Assembly: GCF_031583065.1 (NCBI RefSeq)
Contig: NZ_CP134053.1
Span: 2,728,001-2,792,000, forward strand
DNA length: 64,000 nucleotides
Reading direction: 5' to 3'
Source: Streptomyces sp. CGMCC 4.7035
Lineage (GTDB): Bacteria > Actinomycetota > Actinomycetes > Streptomycetales > Streptomycetaceae
The notes under the pieces were generated by a model. The model did no database searches. It was not told the DNA's origin and saw nothing but the letters and a program-made list of their open reading frames with translations. This document shows, one piece after another, positions 38,178-46,448 of this stretch; the first letter of the stretch is position 1, and the number at the start of each line of letters is the position of its first letter. Position numbers and translations under genes: made by a program.

Positions 38178-39077
38178 TCAGATCCACAGGTCCAGCCCGT
38201 CCACGGCGACTTCCATGCCGTGCCGCTCGGCGGTGCGCCGCTGTGGCGAGTCCTCGAGCAGGATCGGGTTGGTGTTGTTGATATGGATGTAGATCTTGCG
38301 CTCGATGGGGAGAGGGGACAGCTGACCGAGGCTGCCACCGGGACCGTCGATGGGCAGGTGCCCCATCTGACGTGCGGTCCTGCCCGCCCTGCCGAGCCGG
38401 ATCAACTCGTCGTCGTGCCAGCAGGTTCCGTCGACGAGCAGACAGGAGCAGCCGGCGAGCTGGTCGCGCACCGCTGACGTGAACTCCTGCACGCCGGGCA
38501 GGTACACCAGGACCCGGCCGCTGCGCTCGTCGGTCAGGCGGTAGCCCACGACCCGCCCCTGCCCGTTGCCTTCACCGGAGCCGAAACGCGCCCGCTTCGT
38601 CGTGGGGACATCGAACGCCCGGTACGACAGCCCGTCCCCCAGCGGTACGTCGGCCTGCGGTTCGACCTGGTGCCACGTGACCGGGCAGTAGGCGACGAGC
38701 GTCCGCAGCAGCGAGGTTCCGTCGCAGAGCGTGTCGTGCACCGCCTTGGTGGCGTGCAGCTCGATGCCACCCGATTCGCGCAGGAGCAGCAGTCCGAGCG
38801 TGTGGTCGAGCTCGGCGTCGGTCAGGACCACGACCTGCGGGGGCACCGCCCTGTCACCGCACGGGTGCAGGGCGGGGAAGGACTCGATCTGGGCCCGGAC
38901 GTCGGGGGAGGCGTTGAACAGGAACCAGCGCCGCTCGTCGGGGCTCACGGCGATCGACGACTGGGTGCGCGCACGGCACGGCCGGGAACCGTCCCGCACC
39001 GCGCGGCACGGTGGGCACGCGCAGTTCCATTGCGGGAATCCGCCCCCGGCCGCCGACCCCAGTACGCGCACCCACAC
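38178..39077 (-). CDS. pqqB: PQQ biosynthesis protein PqqB
   Basis: 299 residues of the MBL-like PqqB family. Visible are VLGSAAGGGFPQWNCACPPC with its Cys pairs near the N-terminus, LTDAELDHTLGLLLLRE (the modified metal motif), LVDGTCWHDDEL, and a C-terminal HINNTNPIL. PqqB is thought to hydroxylate or process the crosslinked Glu-Tyr intermediate before PqqC. GTG at 39077 gives the typical family length; more upstream starts would add Arg-rich sequence without family resemblance. Confidence 0.94.
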   Translation of the reverse strand: MWVRVLGSAAGGGFPQWNCACPPCRAVRDGSRPCRARTQSSIAVSPDERRWFLFNASPDVRAQIESFPALHPCGDRAVPPQVVVLTDAELDHTLGLLLLRESGGIELHATKAVHDTLCDGTSLLRTLVAYCPVTWHQVEPQADVPLGDGLSYRAFDVPTTKRARFGSGEGNGQGRVVGYRLTDERSGRVLVYLPGVQEFTSAVRDQLAGCSCLLVDGTCWHDDELIRLGRAGRTARQMGHLPIDGPGGSLGQLSPLPIERKIYIHINNTNPILLEDSPQRRTAERHGMEVAVDGLDLWI

Positions 39078-39151
39078 GTCGATCAGCCGTCCTTCCGCCG
39101 TCCTTCCGGTGTCCGTCCGGTCGGGGGCCGTCTCCCGGGGCCGTGCCGTGT

Positions 39152-39277
39152 CTAGTCCCCGTCGGCGTCCCAGACGCCCATATAGGCGGTCACCTCGGCC
39201 GACACCCTGATCTCCTCGAACGCAGGGGTCTCCCACTCATCCCGGTGGGCTTGGTCGACAACGCTTTCCCGGTCCAC
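39152..39277 (-). CDS. pqqA: PQQ precursor peptide PqqA
   Basis: A 41-residue ribosomal precursor that is easily missed. The C-terminal half has WETPAFEEIRVSAEVTAYMG, in which Glu28 and Tyr32 form the E-x3-Y pair that becomes PQQ. The start is GTG at 39277 with GGAGGAGG a few bases upstream, and the stop is TAG at 39152-39154. It lies between the dehydrogenase (25 bases) and pqqB (74 bases), in the usual operon position. It is longer than the 23-29 residue PqqA of proteobacteria. Confidence 0.93.
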   Translation of the reverse strand: MDRESVVDQAHRDEWETPAFEEIRVSAEVTAYMGVWDADGD

Positions 39278-39302
39278 GGCTGTCACCTCCTCCTGTCAGG
39301 CG

Positions 39303-40982
39303 CTATTGCGGCAGTGCGAAGGCGAACACGGCGTCGCCGTGGGAGGCCCCCAGCATCGCGGGTACGATCCCTTCGACCCAGCTGCCCCACCCGACCGGCA
39401 CGGCGATGTACTGCCGTCCGTCGACGCTGTAGGTCGTGGGGCTGCTGTGGTGGCCGCTTCCCGTCTGGAACTGCCACAGCAACTGCCCGGTGTGCGCGTT
39501 GAACGCGTTGAACTCCCCTGACGGCTTGCCGGCGAACACCAGGTCGCCGCCCGTGGCCAGCACCGACGCGCTCATCGGCGTCTCGTTGCGCCACCGCCAG
39601 ACCTCCTCGCCCGTGGAGGCGGAGATGGCCTTCACGAACCCCTGCATGTCCTGGGCGTCCACGGTGACGCTCGCACCCCAGTAGGGAATGCTCTCCTTGA
39701 ACTCCCTGTGGCGCAGCGTGACTTCGGAACCGACGTCCTGAACCGGCACGTAGAACAGCTCCGTCCGCGGGCTGTAGGCCGCGTGCGTCCATTCCTTGGC
39801 CCCGGCAGGACCCGGCCAGAAGTGGACCGGCTCGCCCTCCTTCTGGGGGAACACCTTGGGTGTCACGTTGCCGCCCACGTCGATCTCGCCCCAGGTGATG
39901 CGCTCGCCGAAGGGGGTCACCCGCACCCGCTCACCGTTGGCACGGTTCAGCGTGAAGAGGTAGCCGTTCTTGTCGAAGTGGGCCAGCAGCTTCTGCCCGT
40001 CCAGGTCGTAGAGGATGCACTCCATGTTGCTGTCGTAGTCCCACACGTCGTGCGGGGTGCACTGGTAGTGCCAGCGGATCTCGCCGCTGTCGGCGTCCAC
40101 GGCGATGACGCTGTCGGTGTAGAGGTTGTCGCCCTCGCGGACGGCTCCGTCGAAGTCGGGCGCCGGGTTGCCGGTCCCCCAGTACAGGAGGTTCAGCTCC
40201 GGGTCGTAGGTACCCGTGACCCAGGTGTTGCCGCCGCCCCGCGCCCAGGCCGGGCCGTCCGGCCAGGTCTCCGACCCCGGCTCGCCCGGCTTGGGCACCG
40301 TATAGGTGCGCCAGGCGCGCTTTCCGGTCTCGAGATAGTAGGCGTCGAGGTGGCCGCGCACACCGAACTCCCCGCCGGAGCTGCCCACGATGACCTTGTC
40401 CTTCACGATGAGCGGAGCGACCGTGGCGCTCTCGGCCGCCCGCACGTCACCGTTCGTCGCGTCCCAGACGAGGTGGCCGGTGGTGGCGTCGAGCGCGACC
40501 ACATGGGCGTTCAGGGTGACGACGAAGACCTTCCCGTGCGCGACCGCGACTCCGCGGTTGACGTTGCCGCAGCACAGGGAGACGTCGAAGGGGATCGCGT
40601 GCTTGTACTGCCACAGCTGCCGCCCCGTCGCGGCTTCGACGGCCCAGACCCAACCGTCCCAGCCCGACAGGTACATGACCCCGTCCACGACGATCGGAGC
40701 GGCCTCGAACGCGTAGGTCGACTGGCCCGCGTGGAAACCGGACGAGCCGAATTGGAACACCCAGGCAGGCGTGAGGCGTTCGACGTTCTCGACGTTGATC
40801 TGGTCCAGCGGGCTGTACCGCTGCCCGTCGTATGCGCCGTAGTAGGTGAGCCAGTTCTGGGGCTCGGAACGGGCCTGGAGAATTCGTTCGTAGCTCACGT
40901 TCTGTGCCACCGGCGGCGCGCTGCCGACCATGGTGCTCAGATCGGCGAAATCGACGGCCGGCGGCGCCTGGATGTATTCCAT
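39303..40982 (-). CDS. PQQ-dependent alcohol dehydrogenase, no signal peptide
   Basis: 559 residues, an eight-bladed PQQ propeller of the methanol/ethanol dehydrogenase type. Visible active-site features are the vicinal CysCys at 137-138 (SLCCGN), the metal-ligand Glu205 (GGEFGVRG), Asn272 (GTGNPAP) and the catalytic Asp315 in HDVWDYDSN. Asp317, two residues on, is the extra acid found in lanthanide-using XoxF-type enzymes, where calcium enzymes have Ala. The N-terminus (MEYIQAPPAV) has no Sec or Tat signal, although such enzymes are normally exported. GAGGAGG precedes the ATG. It lies directly upstream of pqqA. Confidence 0.93.
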   Translation of the reverse strand: MEYIQAPPAVDFADLSTMVGSAPPVAQNVSYERILQARSEPQNWLTYYGAYDGQRYSPLDQINVENVERLTPAWVFQFGSSGFHAGQSTYAFEAAPIVVDGVMYLSGWDGWVWAVEAATGRQLWQYKHAIPFDVSLCCGNVNRGVAVAHGKVFVVTLNAHVVALDATTGHLVWDATNGDVRAAESATVAPLIVKDKVIVGSSGGEFGVRGHLDAYYLETGKRAWRTYTVPKPGEPGSETWPDGPAWARGGGNTWVTGTYDPELNLLYWGTGNPAPDFDGAVREGDNLYTDSVIAVDADSGEIRWHYQCTPHDVWDYDSNMECILYDLDGQKLLAHFDKNGYLFTLNRANGERVRVTPFGERITWGEIDVGGNVTPKVFPQKEGEPVHFWPGPAGAKEWTHAAYSPRTELFYVPVQDVGSEVTLRHREFKESIPYWGASVTVDAQDMQGFVKAISASTGEEVWRWRNETPMSASVLATGGDLVFAGKPSGEFNAFNAHTGQLLWQFQTGSGHHSSPTTYSVDGRQYIAVPVGWGSWVEGIVPAMLGASHGDAVFAFALPQ

Positions 40983-41033
40983 GGGATCCTCCTCCCGGGT
41001 GGCGGCCGCTGGGCAGCCCTTCCACGGCTTCTG

Positions 41034-41483
41034 CTACGGCCGTGGCTGCTCCGGGCGGTCGAGGCGGGCTTCCTGCGGAACGTCCCCCAGCACGGCGATC
41101 ACTCCGACGAGGCCACGGCCCTCGTCGTTGCCCACATTGGAACCGAACCAGTAGTAGCCCGGACCGTCGAGATTGAGCGTGGTCGTTCCCCGGGCGTAGA
41201 CCGGAAGCCACATCCATTTGCTGTCGCCGTTGCTCGGCAGGAGCGCGCAGTGCGTGTTGGTGTCGTCGTTGACGAGCTCGATCTCCAGGTCACCCCCATG
41301 GGGCATCACGACGATCGATGGCTCCCACGTCAGCTCGTCGGGCGGAATCCGCACGTGGGCGTGGAGGCGACCGTCAGGTCCCTCCTCGGCGCGCCCGAGA
41401 CCTCCGTGGGCGATCAGTCGCCCCAGTGTCGCCTTGTTCTGCCCGTACAGTTCCGGCATTTCCTGCTCGGGGCTCATCGCCAT
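41034..41483 (-). CDS. cupredoxin-like PQQ-associated protein (MSMEG_3727-like)
   Basis: 149 residues, first gene of the PQQ operon. The C-terminal ~100 residues look like a cupredoxin beta-sandwich (IELVNDDTNTHCALLPSN, LNLDGPGYYWFGSNVG). A His-Cys pair is visible but the standard blue-copper Cys-x-His-x-Met loop is not clear. It resembles the mycobacterial MSMEG_3727 family encoded beside PQQ dehydrogenases. No signal peptide. The ATG has GGAGGG 8 bases upstream. It may be the electron acceptor or a partner of the dehydrogenase; this is inferred from position. Confidence 0.7.
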   Translation of the reverse strand: MAMSPEQEMPELYGQNKATLGRLIAHGGLGRAEEGPDGRLHAHVRIPPDELTWEPSIVVMPHGGDLEIELVNDDTNTHCALLPSNGDSKWMWLPVYARGTTTLNLDGPGYYWFGSNVGNDEGRGLVGVIAVLGDVPQEARLDRPEQPRP

Positions 41484-42137
41484 CGGCTTGCCCTCCTGTC
41501 TTCCACGACACCCCGCCGGGGTATACGAATCAGTCGGCGCCGAGTTCGAGCACGGCCTTCGGGTCCAGCCCGTGGCCAGTAATCGACACATATCACTTCC
41601 AGGTGCTTCTCTCAATTTGTGCGCGATTCCGGCAGCGTCCGACATAGGGCCTCGCGACGCGGACGATCGCGCCAGGAGACGGACGCCAGAAGGTATATGA
41701 GGTGGTATCAGAATCCGATTTCCTTGCCAGGCCGGTCCTTGCTCGGTCGGTCCCTGCTTGGCTGGTCCTTGTAAGGCCGGTTCCTTACTCGGCCGATTCC
41801 TCGCTCAGCCGATCTTTGATCGTTCAGCTTGTTCGGCTGGCTCGGCTTGCTCGACTTGCTCGGCCGACAGGTGGTTCCGGCCGCGTTCGGACGGAGCCGG
41901 GCTTCTTCGGGGGGACGGGGGCGGCGGGGCCGGCGGGACGGGGTCGGCAGGACCGGCCGGCATGGCGGGCGACATGATCGGAACCGATCGGCCGGGCGGC
42001 ACCTCCGGTACGCGAGAGCCCTGGAACCCGTAGGTGCGACGTTGTGATATACGTCCTGGTTCGCGTCATAATGGGTCTACGGTGAAGCCGCCTGGAGGCT
42101 TCCCTGGAACGGGTCGAACAACGGCGCGCGCGACGGG
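41484..42137. promoter_or_regulatory. divergent intergenic region between PQQ operon and GAF-phosphatase gene
   Basis: A 654-base gap with no ORF I can support. It is less GC-rich than its surroundings near 41580-41720. A possible promoter for the plus-strand gene is TTGTGA (42042-42047) and CATAAT (42067-42072), 19 bases apart. A block of degenerate ~16-base repeats fills 41728-41870. It should contain the operators for both divergent units, but I cannot identify them. Confidence 0.45.
41728..41870. repeat. degenerate ~16-bp direct repeats
   Basis: Imperfect direct repeats of the form GGTCCTTGCTCGG / GGTCCCTGCTTGG / GGTTCCTTACTCGG / GATTCCTCGCTCAG, then a related stretch of CTTGTTCGGCTGG / CTCGGCTTG / CTCGACTTG. 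The array lies in the divergent control region of the PQQ operon. No protein reading is convincing. Confidence 0.6.
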
Positions 42138-45101
42138 GTGGCCTTCCTCGTGAGGGAAGTGAGCGGGTTGTCCGTCGCCTGGGACGACATCGGCGGACTC
42201 GTCGATGCCCATGAGCGTTTCCTGGCCGGTGCGCGGGTCGACACGGACGTCCGGGACTCGGTGCTCGAGTCCTGGAAGCGGTGCAGGTCCGGTGGGGTGG
42301 AGCCGCACCACCTGCTGGTTCCGTATGCCCCGGAGGTGACGCTTGACGACCGGCTCCAGCGCGCGGCCGACCCGGTGCTGAAGGGCCTGACCCGTTCGCT
42401 CGCCAATGTGAGCGTGGCGATCGCGCTCTGTGACGCGCGGGCCCGTATGGTCCAGCGGTACGGCGGTGACCGGGGGCTGCGCGAGCGCCTCGACGATGTG
42501 AACTTCGCCCCTGGGTTCGAGGCCTCGGAGCGGGTTGCGGGGACCAACGGCGTCGGCACCGCGCTGGCCGGGCGGGGCCCGATCTACGTCGTCGGACGTG
42601 AGCACTTCGCCGACTGTCTGAGTCCCTTCGCCTGCGCGGGCGCGCCCATTCGCGACCCCCTCAGCGGGCGCATCGAGGCCGTCCTCGACCTCACCTGCCT
42701 GCGTGACGACGGCGACCCCGCCATGCTAGGGCTCGTCCGTGAGGCCGCCCACGACATCGAGGCGCGGCTGCTGGAGCAGTCCACGGAACGGGAACGGGCG
42801 CTGCTGGCCGCGTACCGGCGGGCCAGCCGGGGCACGGGCGGCGGCGAAGGACAGCTCCGGCAGCCGGAGCCCCTGGGATACGGGGGCGGCGAGCTGGGCC
42901 GGATCGATCTGGCCGTGCTGCGGGAGAAGGCCGAGGAGCTCATCGCCTCACCGCAGCGCACCCTCGACGAAGTCGCCCTGTCCGGCGGCCGGGTCGCCAC
43001 GCTGCTGCGTCGCCAGGTCATGGGAGCGGCGGGTGAGACCGGCGTGGTCGTCGAGGCCCGTATCCTCGGCGGCCCGCGCCTGTGCCATGTCGGACTCATG
43101 ACGCCGGAGGAGTCGGCCCACCCGGCGTCGGTGACCGCGCCGGCCCTGACCATCCCGTCGGCACCGCCCGCCACGCTGTCGAGGCCGAACGGAGTACCCC
43201 CGGTCGTCCCGCCTGACCTTGGGCAGCCGCTGACCCCGTCCCTGTCGACGGCACCGGCGTCGCCCGTGCCCACCGTGGCCGGCCCACCACCCCGGATCCA
43301 AGCCGTGACGGACGGCGGCGACCGCGATGCCGGAGCCGACCGCGATGCCGGAGCCGACGGCTGGCTGCTGCTCGTCGGCGAACCCGGCGTCGGCCGGCTG
43401 GCCGTACTGGCCCGCAGGCGCCTGGAGCTGCTGCACGACGCCAGTGTGCGCATCGGAACCACCCTGGACGTCACCCGCACCGCGGAGGAACTGGCCGAGG
43501 TGACCGTCCCGCGGTTCGCCGACTTGATGGTCGTCGACCTGCCCGACTCCGTGCTGCTCGGCGAGGAGCCGGGGTCGCTCGGCGCGGAGACTCCCCTGCG
43601 CCGCGTCGCGCTGGGCACCGTGCGCGAGGAACTGCCCGTGTACGGCATCGGCGACCCCATTCAGTACATTCCCTCCACCCCACAGGCCCGCTGCCTGGAG
43701 ACCGGGCAGTCCGTGCTCGAACCCGTCCTGGCCGAGGCCGAGGGATGGATCGCTCAGGAACCGGCACGGTTCGGGGAGGCGCTCGCGAAGGGCATCCACT
43801 CCCTGATCACGGTGCCCCTGCGGGCCCGCGGCACGATCCTCGGCGTGGTGAGCTTCTACCGCTCCGAGAAGCCCGCCCCGTTCGAGGACGACGACCTGTC
43901 GCTCGCCCAGGAGCTGGCCGGCCGCGCGGCGATCTCCGTCGACAACGCCCGCCGCTACACGCGTGAGCACAACACCGCTCTCGCCCTGCAGCGCAGCCTG
44001 CTGCCCCGCGGACGGCCCGAGCAGTCCGCCGTCGACGTCGCGTACCGCTACCTGCCCGCCCAGGCCGGGGTCGGCGGCGACTGGTTCGACGTCATCCCGC
44101 TGTCCGGCGCCCGGGTGGCGCTGGTGGTCGGCGACGTGGTGGGTCACGGTCTGCACGCCGCCGCCACCATGGGCCGACTGCGCACCGCCGTCCACAACTT
44201 CTGCTCCCTGGACCTGCCACCCGACGACCTCCTGACCCACCTGGACGACCTGGTCGGACGTCTGGACCGGGGCGAGGGCTGGGCGGTGGAGCCCGACGGC
44301 TGGGCGGTGGAGCCCACCTACCCGGACTCCGGAATCGTCGGCGCGACCTGTCTGTACGCCGTGTACGACCCGGTGTCCCGGCGTTGCACCCTCACCCGCG
44401 CCGGGCACCCGGTCCCCGCGGTCGTCGATGTCGACGGCACGGTGGACTTCGTCGATCTGCCGTCGGGGCCGCCGCTCGGACTGGGCGGGATGCCGTTCGA
44501 GACCGTCGAGCTGGAGCTGGCCGAGGGCAGTCAACTGGTGCTGTACACCGACGGTCTGATCGAGGACCGGGTCCGGGACATCGACACCGGCCTGGACAAG
44601 CTCCGCACCGTCCTGGCCTGCGCCGGCCGGGCCCCGGAAGACACCTGCGAGGTGGTCCTCGACGCACTGCTGCCGGCCCGGCCGAGCGACGACGTGGCCC
44701 TGCTCGTCGCCCGTACGCACGCCTTGGGGCCGGAGCGGGTCGCCGAGTGGGAGTTCCCCAGCGACCCGGCGGTCGTCTCCCGCTCCCGCGCGGCGGTCAT
44801 CGAGCAGTTGGCCGCTTGGGGCCTGGACGAGCTGGCCTTCGGCACGGAACTCATCGCCAGCGAACTGGTCACCAACGCCATCCGACACGCGGCCGGTCCC
44901 ATCCAGCTGCGGCTGCTCCGCGATCGCGCGCTGATCTGCGAGGTCTCCGACGGCAGCAGCACCTCGCCCCGGCTGCGCCGTGCCCGCACCGAGGACGAGG
45001 ACGGGCGGGGACTGTTCCTCGTCGCCCAGCTCACCGAGCACTGGGGAACCCGCTACACGACGAACGGCAAGATCATCTGGACCGAACAGCCCCTGCCGTG
45101 A
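42138..45101 (+). CDS. GAF-GAF-SpoIIE phosphatase with anti-sigma kinase domain
   Basis: 987 residues from the most upstream GTG; the true start may be a later GTG/TTG (42159 or 42168). The first domain (about 60-205) matches the AcoR-type GAF sensor (VAGTNGVGTALAGRGPI, FACAGAPIRDP). A linker (205-420) follows, then a second GAF (about 425-600). A SpoIIE/PP2C phosphatase (about 630-850) has AGVGGDWFDVIPL and GDVVGHGLHAA. A C-terminal HATPase (860-985) has ASELVTNAIRHA. It should dephosphorylate or phosphorylate an anti-anti-sigma factor. It is divergent from the PQQ operon, its likely target. Two in-frame tandem duplications are present. Confidence 0.88.
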   Translation: MAFLVREVSGLSVAWDDIGGLVDAHERFLAGARVDTDVRDSVLESWKRCRSGGVEPHHLLVPYAPEVTLDDRLQRAADPVLKGLTRSLANVSVAIALCDARARMVQRYGGDRGLRERLDDVNFAPGFEASERVAGTNGVGTALAGRGPIYVVGREHFADCLSPFACAGAPIRDPLSGRIEAVLDLTCLRDDGDPAMLGLVREAAHDIEARLLEQSTERERALLAAYRRASRGTGGGEGQLRQPEPLGYGGGELGRIDLAVLREKAEELIASPQRTLDEVALSGGRVATLLRRQVMGAAGETGVVVEARILGGPRLCHVGLMTPEESAHPASVTAPALTIPSAPPATLSRPNGVPPVVPPDLGQPLTPSLSTAPASPVPTVAGPPPRIQAVTDGGDRDAGADRDAGADGWLLLVGEPGVGRLAVLARRRLELLHDASVRIGTTLDVTRTAEELAEVTVPRFADLMVVDLPDSVLLGEEPGSLGAETPLRRVALGTVREELPVYGIGDPIQYIPSTPQARCLETGQSVLEPVLAEAEGWIAQEPARFGEALAKGIHSLITVPLRARGTILGVVSFYRSEKPAPFEDDDLSLAQELAGRAAISVDNARRYTREHNTALALQRSLLPRGRPEQSAVDVAYRYLPAQAGVGGDWFDVIPLSGARVALVVGDVVGHGLHAAATMGRLRTAVHNFCSLDLPPDDLLTHLDDLVGRLDRGEGWAVEPDGWAVEPTYPDSGIVGATCLYAVYDPVSRRCTLTRAGHPVPAVVDVDGTVDFVDLPSGPPLGLGGMPFETVELELAEGSQLVLYTDGLIEDRVRDIDTGLDKLRTVLACAGRAPEDTCEVVLDALLPARPSDDVALLVARTHALGPERVAEWEFPSDPAVVSRSRAAVIEQLAAWGLDELAFGTELIASELVTNAIRHAAGPIQLRLLRDRALICEVSDGSSTSPRLRRARTEDEDGRGLFLVAQLTEHWGTRYTTNGKIIWTEQPLP
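43319..43357. repeat. 18-bp in-frame tandem duplication
   Basis: Unit GACCGCGATGCCGGAGCC occurs twice in tandem, coding for DRDAGADRDAGAD in the linker between the two GAF domains of the SpoIIE-type protein. Confidence 0.85.
44278..44318. repeat. 21-bp in-frame tandem duplication
   Basis: Unit GGCTGGGCGGTGGAGCCC with its following GAC is duplicated, coding for GWAVEPDGWAVEP inside the SpoIIE phosphatase domain, in what should be a surface loop. Confidence 0.8.
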
Positions 45102-45233
45102 CGGTGGTGACGGCGGCTCCCGGTTACGCGGGGCAGGAGGTACCCCGTGTCGGTTAGAGTCGCTGCTGGGCGGTGCCCCCGCGGTGGGCGGTCCCAGTAA
45201 AAGCGCAGGTCACGTCGGTGTTTTGGGGGCAGT

Positions 45234-45482
45234 ATGCGATTGCGGGTGGAGTTCACGACCGAGCCCTTCGACCTCGACGAGGCGCCCGCGCACACGCTGG
45301 TCGCCCGTGAGGTCATCGAGGCGGGCGAACTGGACGCCGTGGACGTGGGGCCGTTCGGCAACACCGCGGAGGGCCGCGCCGATGCGGTGCTCACCGCCGT
45401 CGACGCGCTGCTGCGCAAGACCCTGGAGGCCGGGGCCACCCGGATCTCCCTCCAGGTCAACGTGATCGAGGAGGGCGAGTGA
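45234..45482 (+). CDS. small MTH1187/YqgV-like protein
   Basis: 82 residues. The pattern strand-helix-VDVGPFGNTAEGRADAVLT-helix-GATRISLQVNVIEE resembles the MTH1187 (thiamine-binding-like) ferredoxin-fold family. In that family the GPMGTxxEG loop and a C-terminal strand form the ligand site. The family role is poorly defined. GGGGGCAGT precedes the ATG. The stop overlaps the start of the next gene (GTGA), so the two are probably made together. I regard the family match as likely but not certain. Confidence 0.55.
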   Translation: MRLRVEFTTEPFDLDEAPAHTLVAREVIEAGELDAVDVGPFGNTAEGRADAVLTAVDALLRKTLEAGATRISLQVNVIEEGE

Positions 45483-45847
45483 CCGGCACCGGGGACGAGC
45501 CCTTCATCACGGCCGTGAAGCCGCTGGTCGACGCCATGGGGGGCGAGATGCTGCCCCCGGACCAGGCCGGCCCCGACGACGTCGTGCTCACCTGGGCGGG
45601 GGCCGAGGTCGTCGCCGTACGTCTGCCGCAGCTCGCCGACTCGCTCGATCACATCCTGGCCGCGATGGAGCGCAAGCGCGGCAAGCCGCTGGCCGACCTG
45701 GACCGCAAGGCCAAGCAGGAGGTCGTACGGATACTGGAGGCGCGCGGCGCCTTCTCCGTACGGCACGGCGTGGAGACCGTCGCGAGCGCTCTCGGCGTCA
45801 GCCGCTTCACCGTCTACAACTACCTGAACCGCGAGAAGGATGCCTGA
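45479..45847 (+). CDS. HTH protein with YheO-like C-terminal domain
   Basis: 122 residues. The C-terminal ~45 residues (RKAKQEVVRILEARGAFSVR, then VASALGVSRFTVYNYLNRE) match the helix-turn-helix of YheO-type regulators. The N-terminus is a short alpha/beta segment that does not look like a full PAS domain. It overlaps the MTH1187-like gene by 4 bases. Regulator of unknown target; the neighbouring urate operon or the upstream gene are candidates by position only. A 17-base tandem duplication spans its stop codon. Confidence 0.7.
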   Translation: MTGTGDEPFITAVKPLVDAMGGEMLPPDQAGPDDVVLTWAGAEVVAVRLPQLADSLDHILAAMERKRGKPLADLDRKAKQEVVRILEARGAFSVRHGVETVASALGVSRFTVYNYLNREKDA

Positions 45848-45875
45848 CGGTGCACAAGGCCTGACGGTGCACAAG
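45842..45875. repeat. 17-bp tandem duplication over a stop codon
   Basis: GCCTGACGGTGCACAAG is repeated exactly twice in tandem. The first copy includes the final Ala codon and TGA stop of the HTH gene. Confidence 0.9.
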
Positions 45876-45994
45876 AGGTGAAGCCCCATCCAGGGCCGTC
45901 CGGCCCCCTGGCAGGGAACGACGGCCCACTCCGCTGAAGTCACCGCTCGCCGATCCTGGAATCCACACATCCGTCGACCGAGGAGGTGATCGGC

Positions 45995-46264
45995 GTGATG
46001 TGGTACGGATGGGGCTGGGGCGGCTGGTTCTTCATGGTCGTGTTCATGGTGCTGTTCTGGGCAGTGGTGATCGCCGGGATCATCGCGCTCGTGCGCTACC
46101 TCGCAGGCCCCCGCCGCCAGCAGTCCGGCCCGCCCCCGCCTTCGGCAGGATCAGGATGGGGAAGCAGGCGGGCCGAGGACCTGCTCGCCGAGCGGTTCGC
46201 CCGCGGGGAAATCGACGAGGACGAGTACAAACGCCGGCTCACGCTCCTGCGGGAGTACCGGTGA
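45995..46264 (+). CDS. small SHOCT-domain membrane protein
   Basis: 89 residues. Trp/Gly-rich N-terminus, one membrane helix (FFMVVFMVLFWAVVIAGIIA), a Pro-rich linker and a C-terminal SHOCT motif (AEDLLAERFARGEIDEDEYK). SHOCT segments are short helical oligomerisation tails on many small actinobacterial membrane proteins. GTG at 45995 lies 8 bases after AGGAGG; ATG at 45998 is also possible. Precise function unknown. Confidence 0.8.
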   Translation: MMWYGWGWGGWFFMVVFMVLFWAVVIAGIIALVRYLAGPRRQQSGPPPPSAGSGWGSRRAEDLLAERFARGEIDEDEYKRRLTLLREYR

Positions 46265-46448
46265 GTGTCGCCCGCCGCCGGTGATCATCACGGGATCACT
46301 CCCGCACGAGGTCATGCCGCTGCCGCTGCCGACGGGCTGACGAGACCGTGCGCGGCGACGACCGCAGCCCAGGAAGGAGCACAGTGGAAGGTGAGGGTGG
46401 GTGAGCCGCCTTCACCGCGCGACGCGCAGGCAGGAAGGAGCTGCGACG

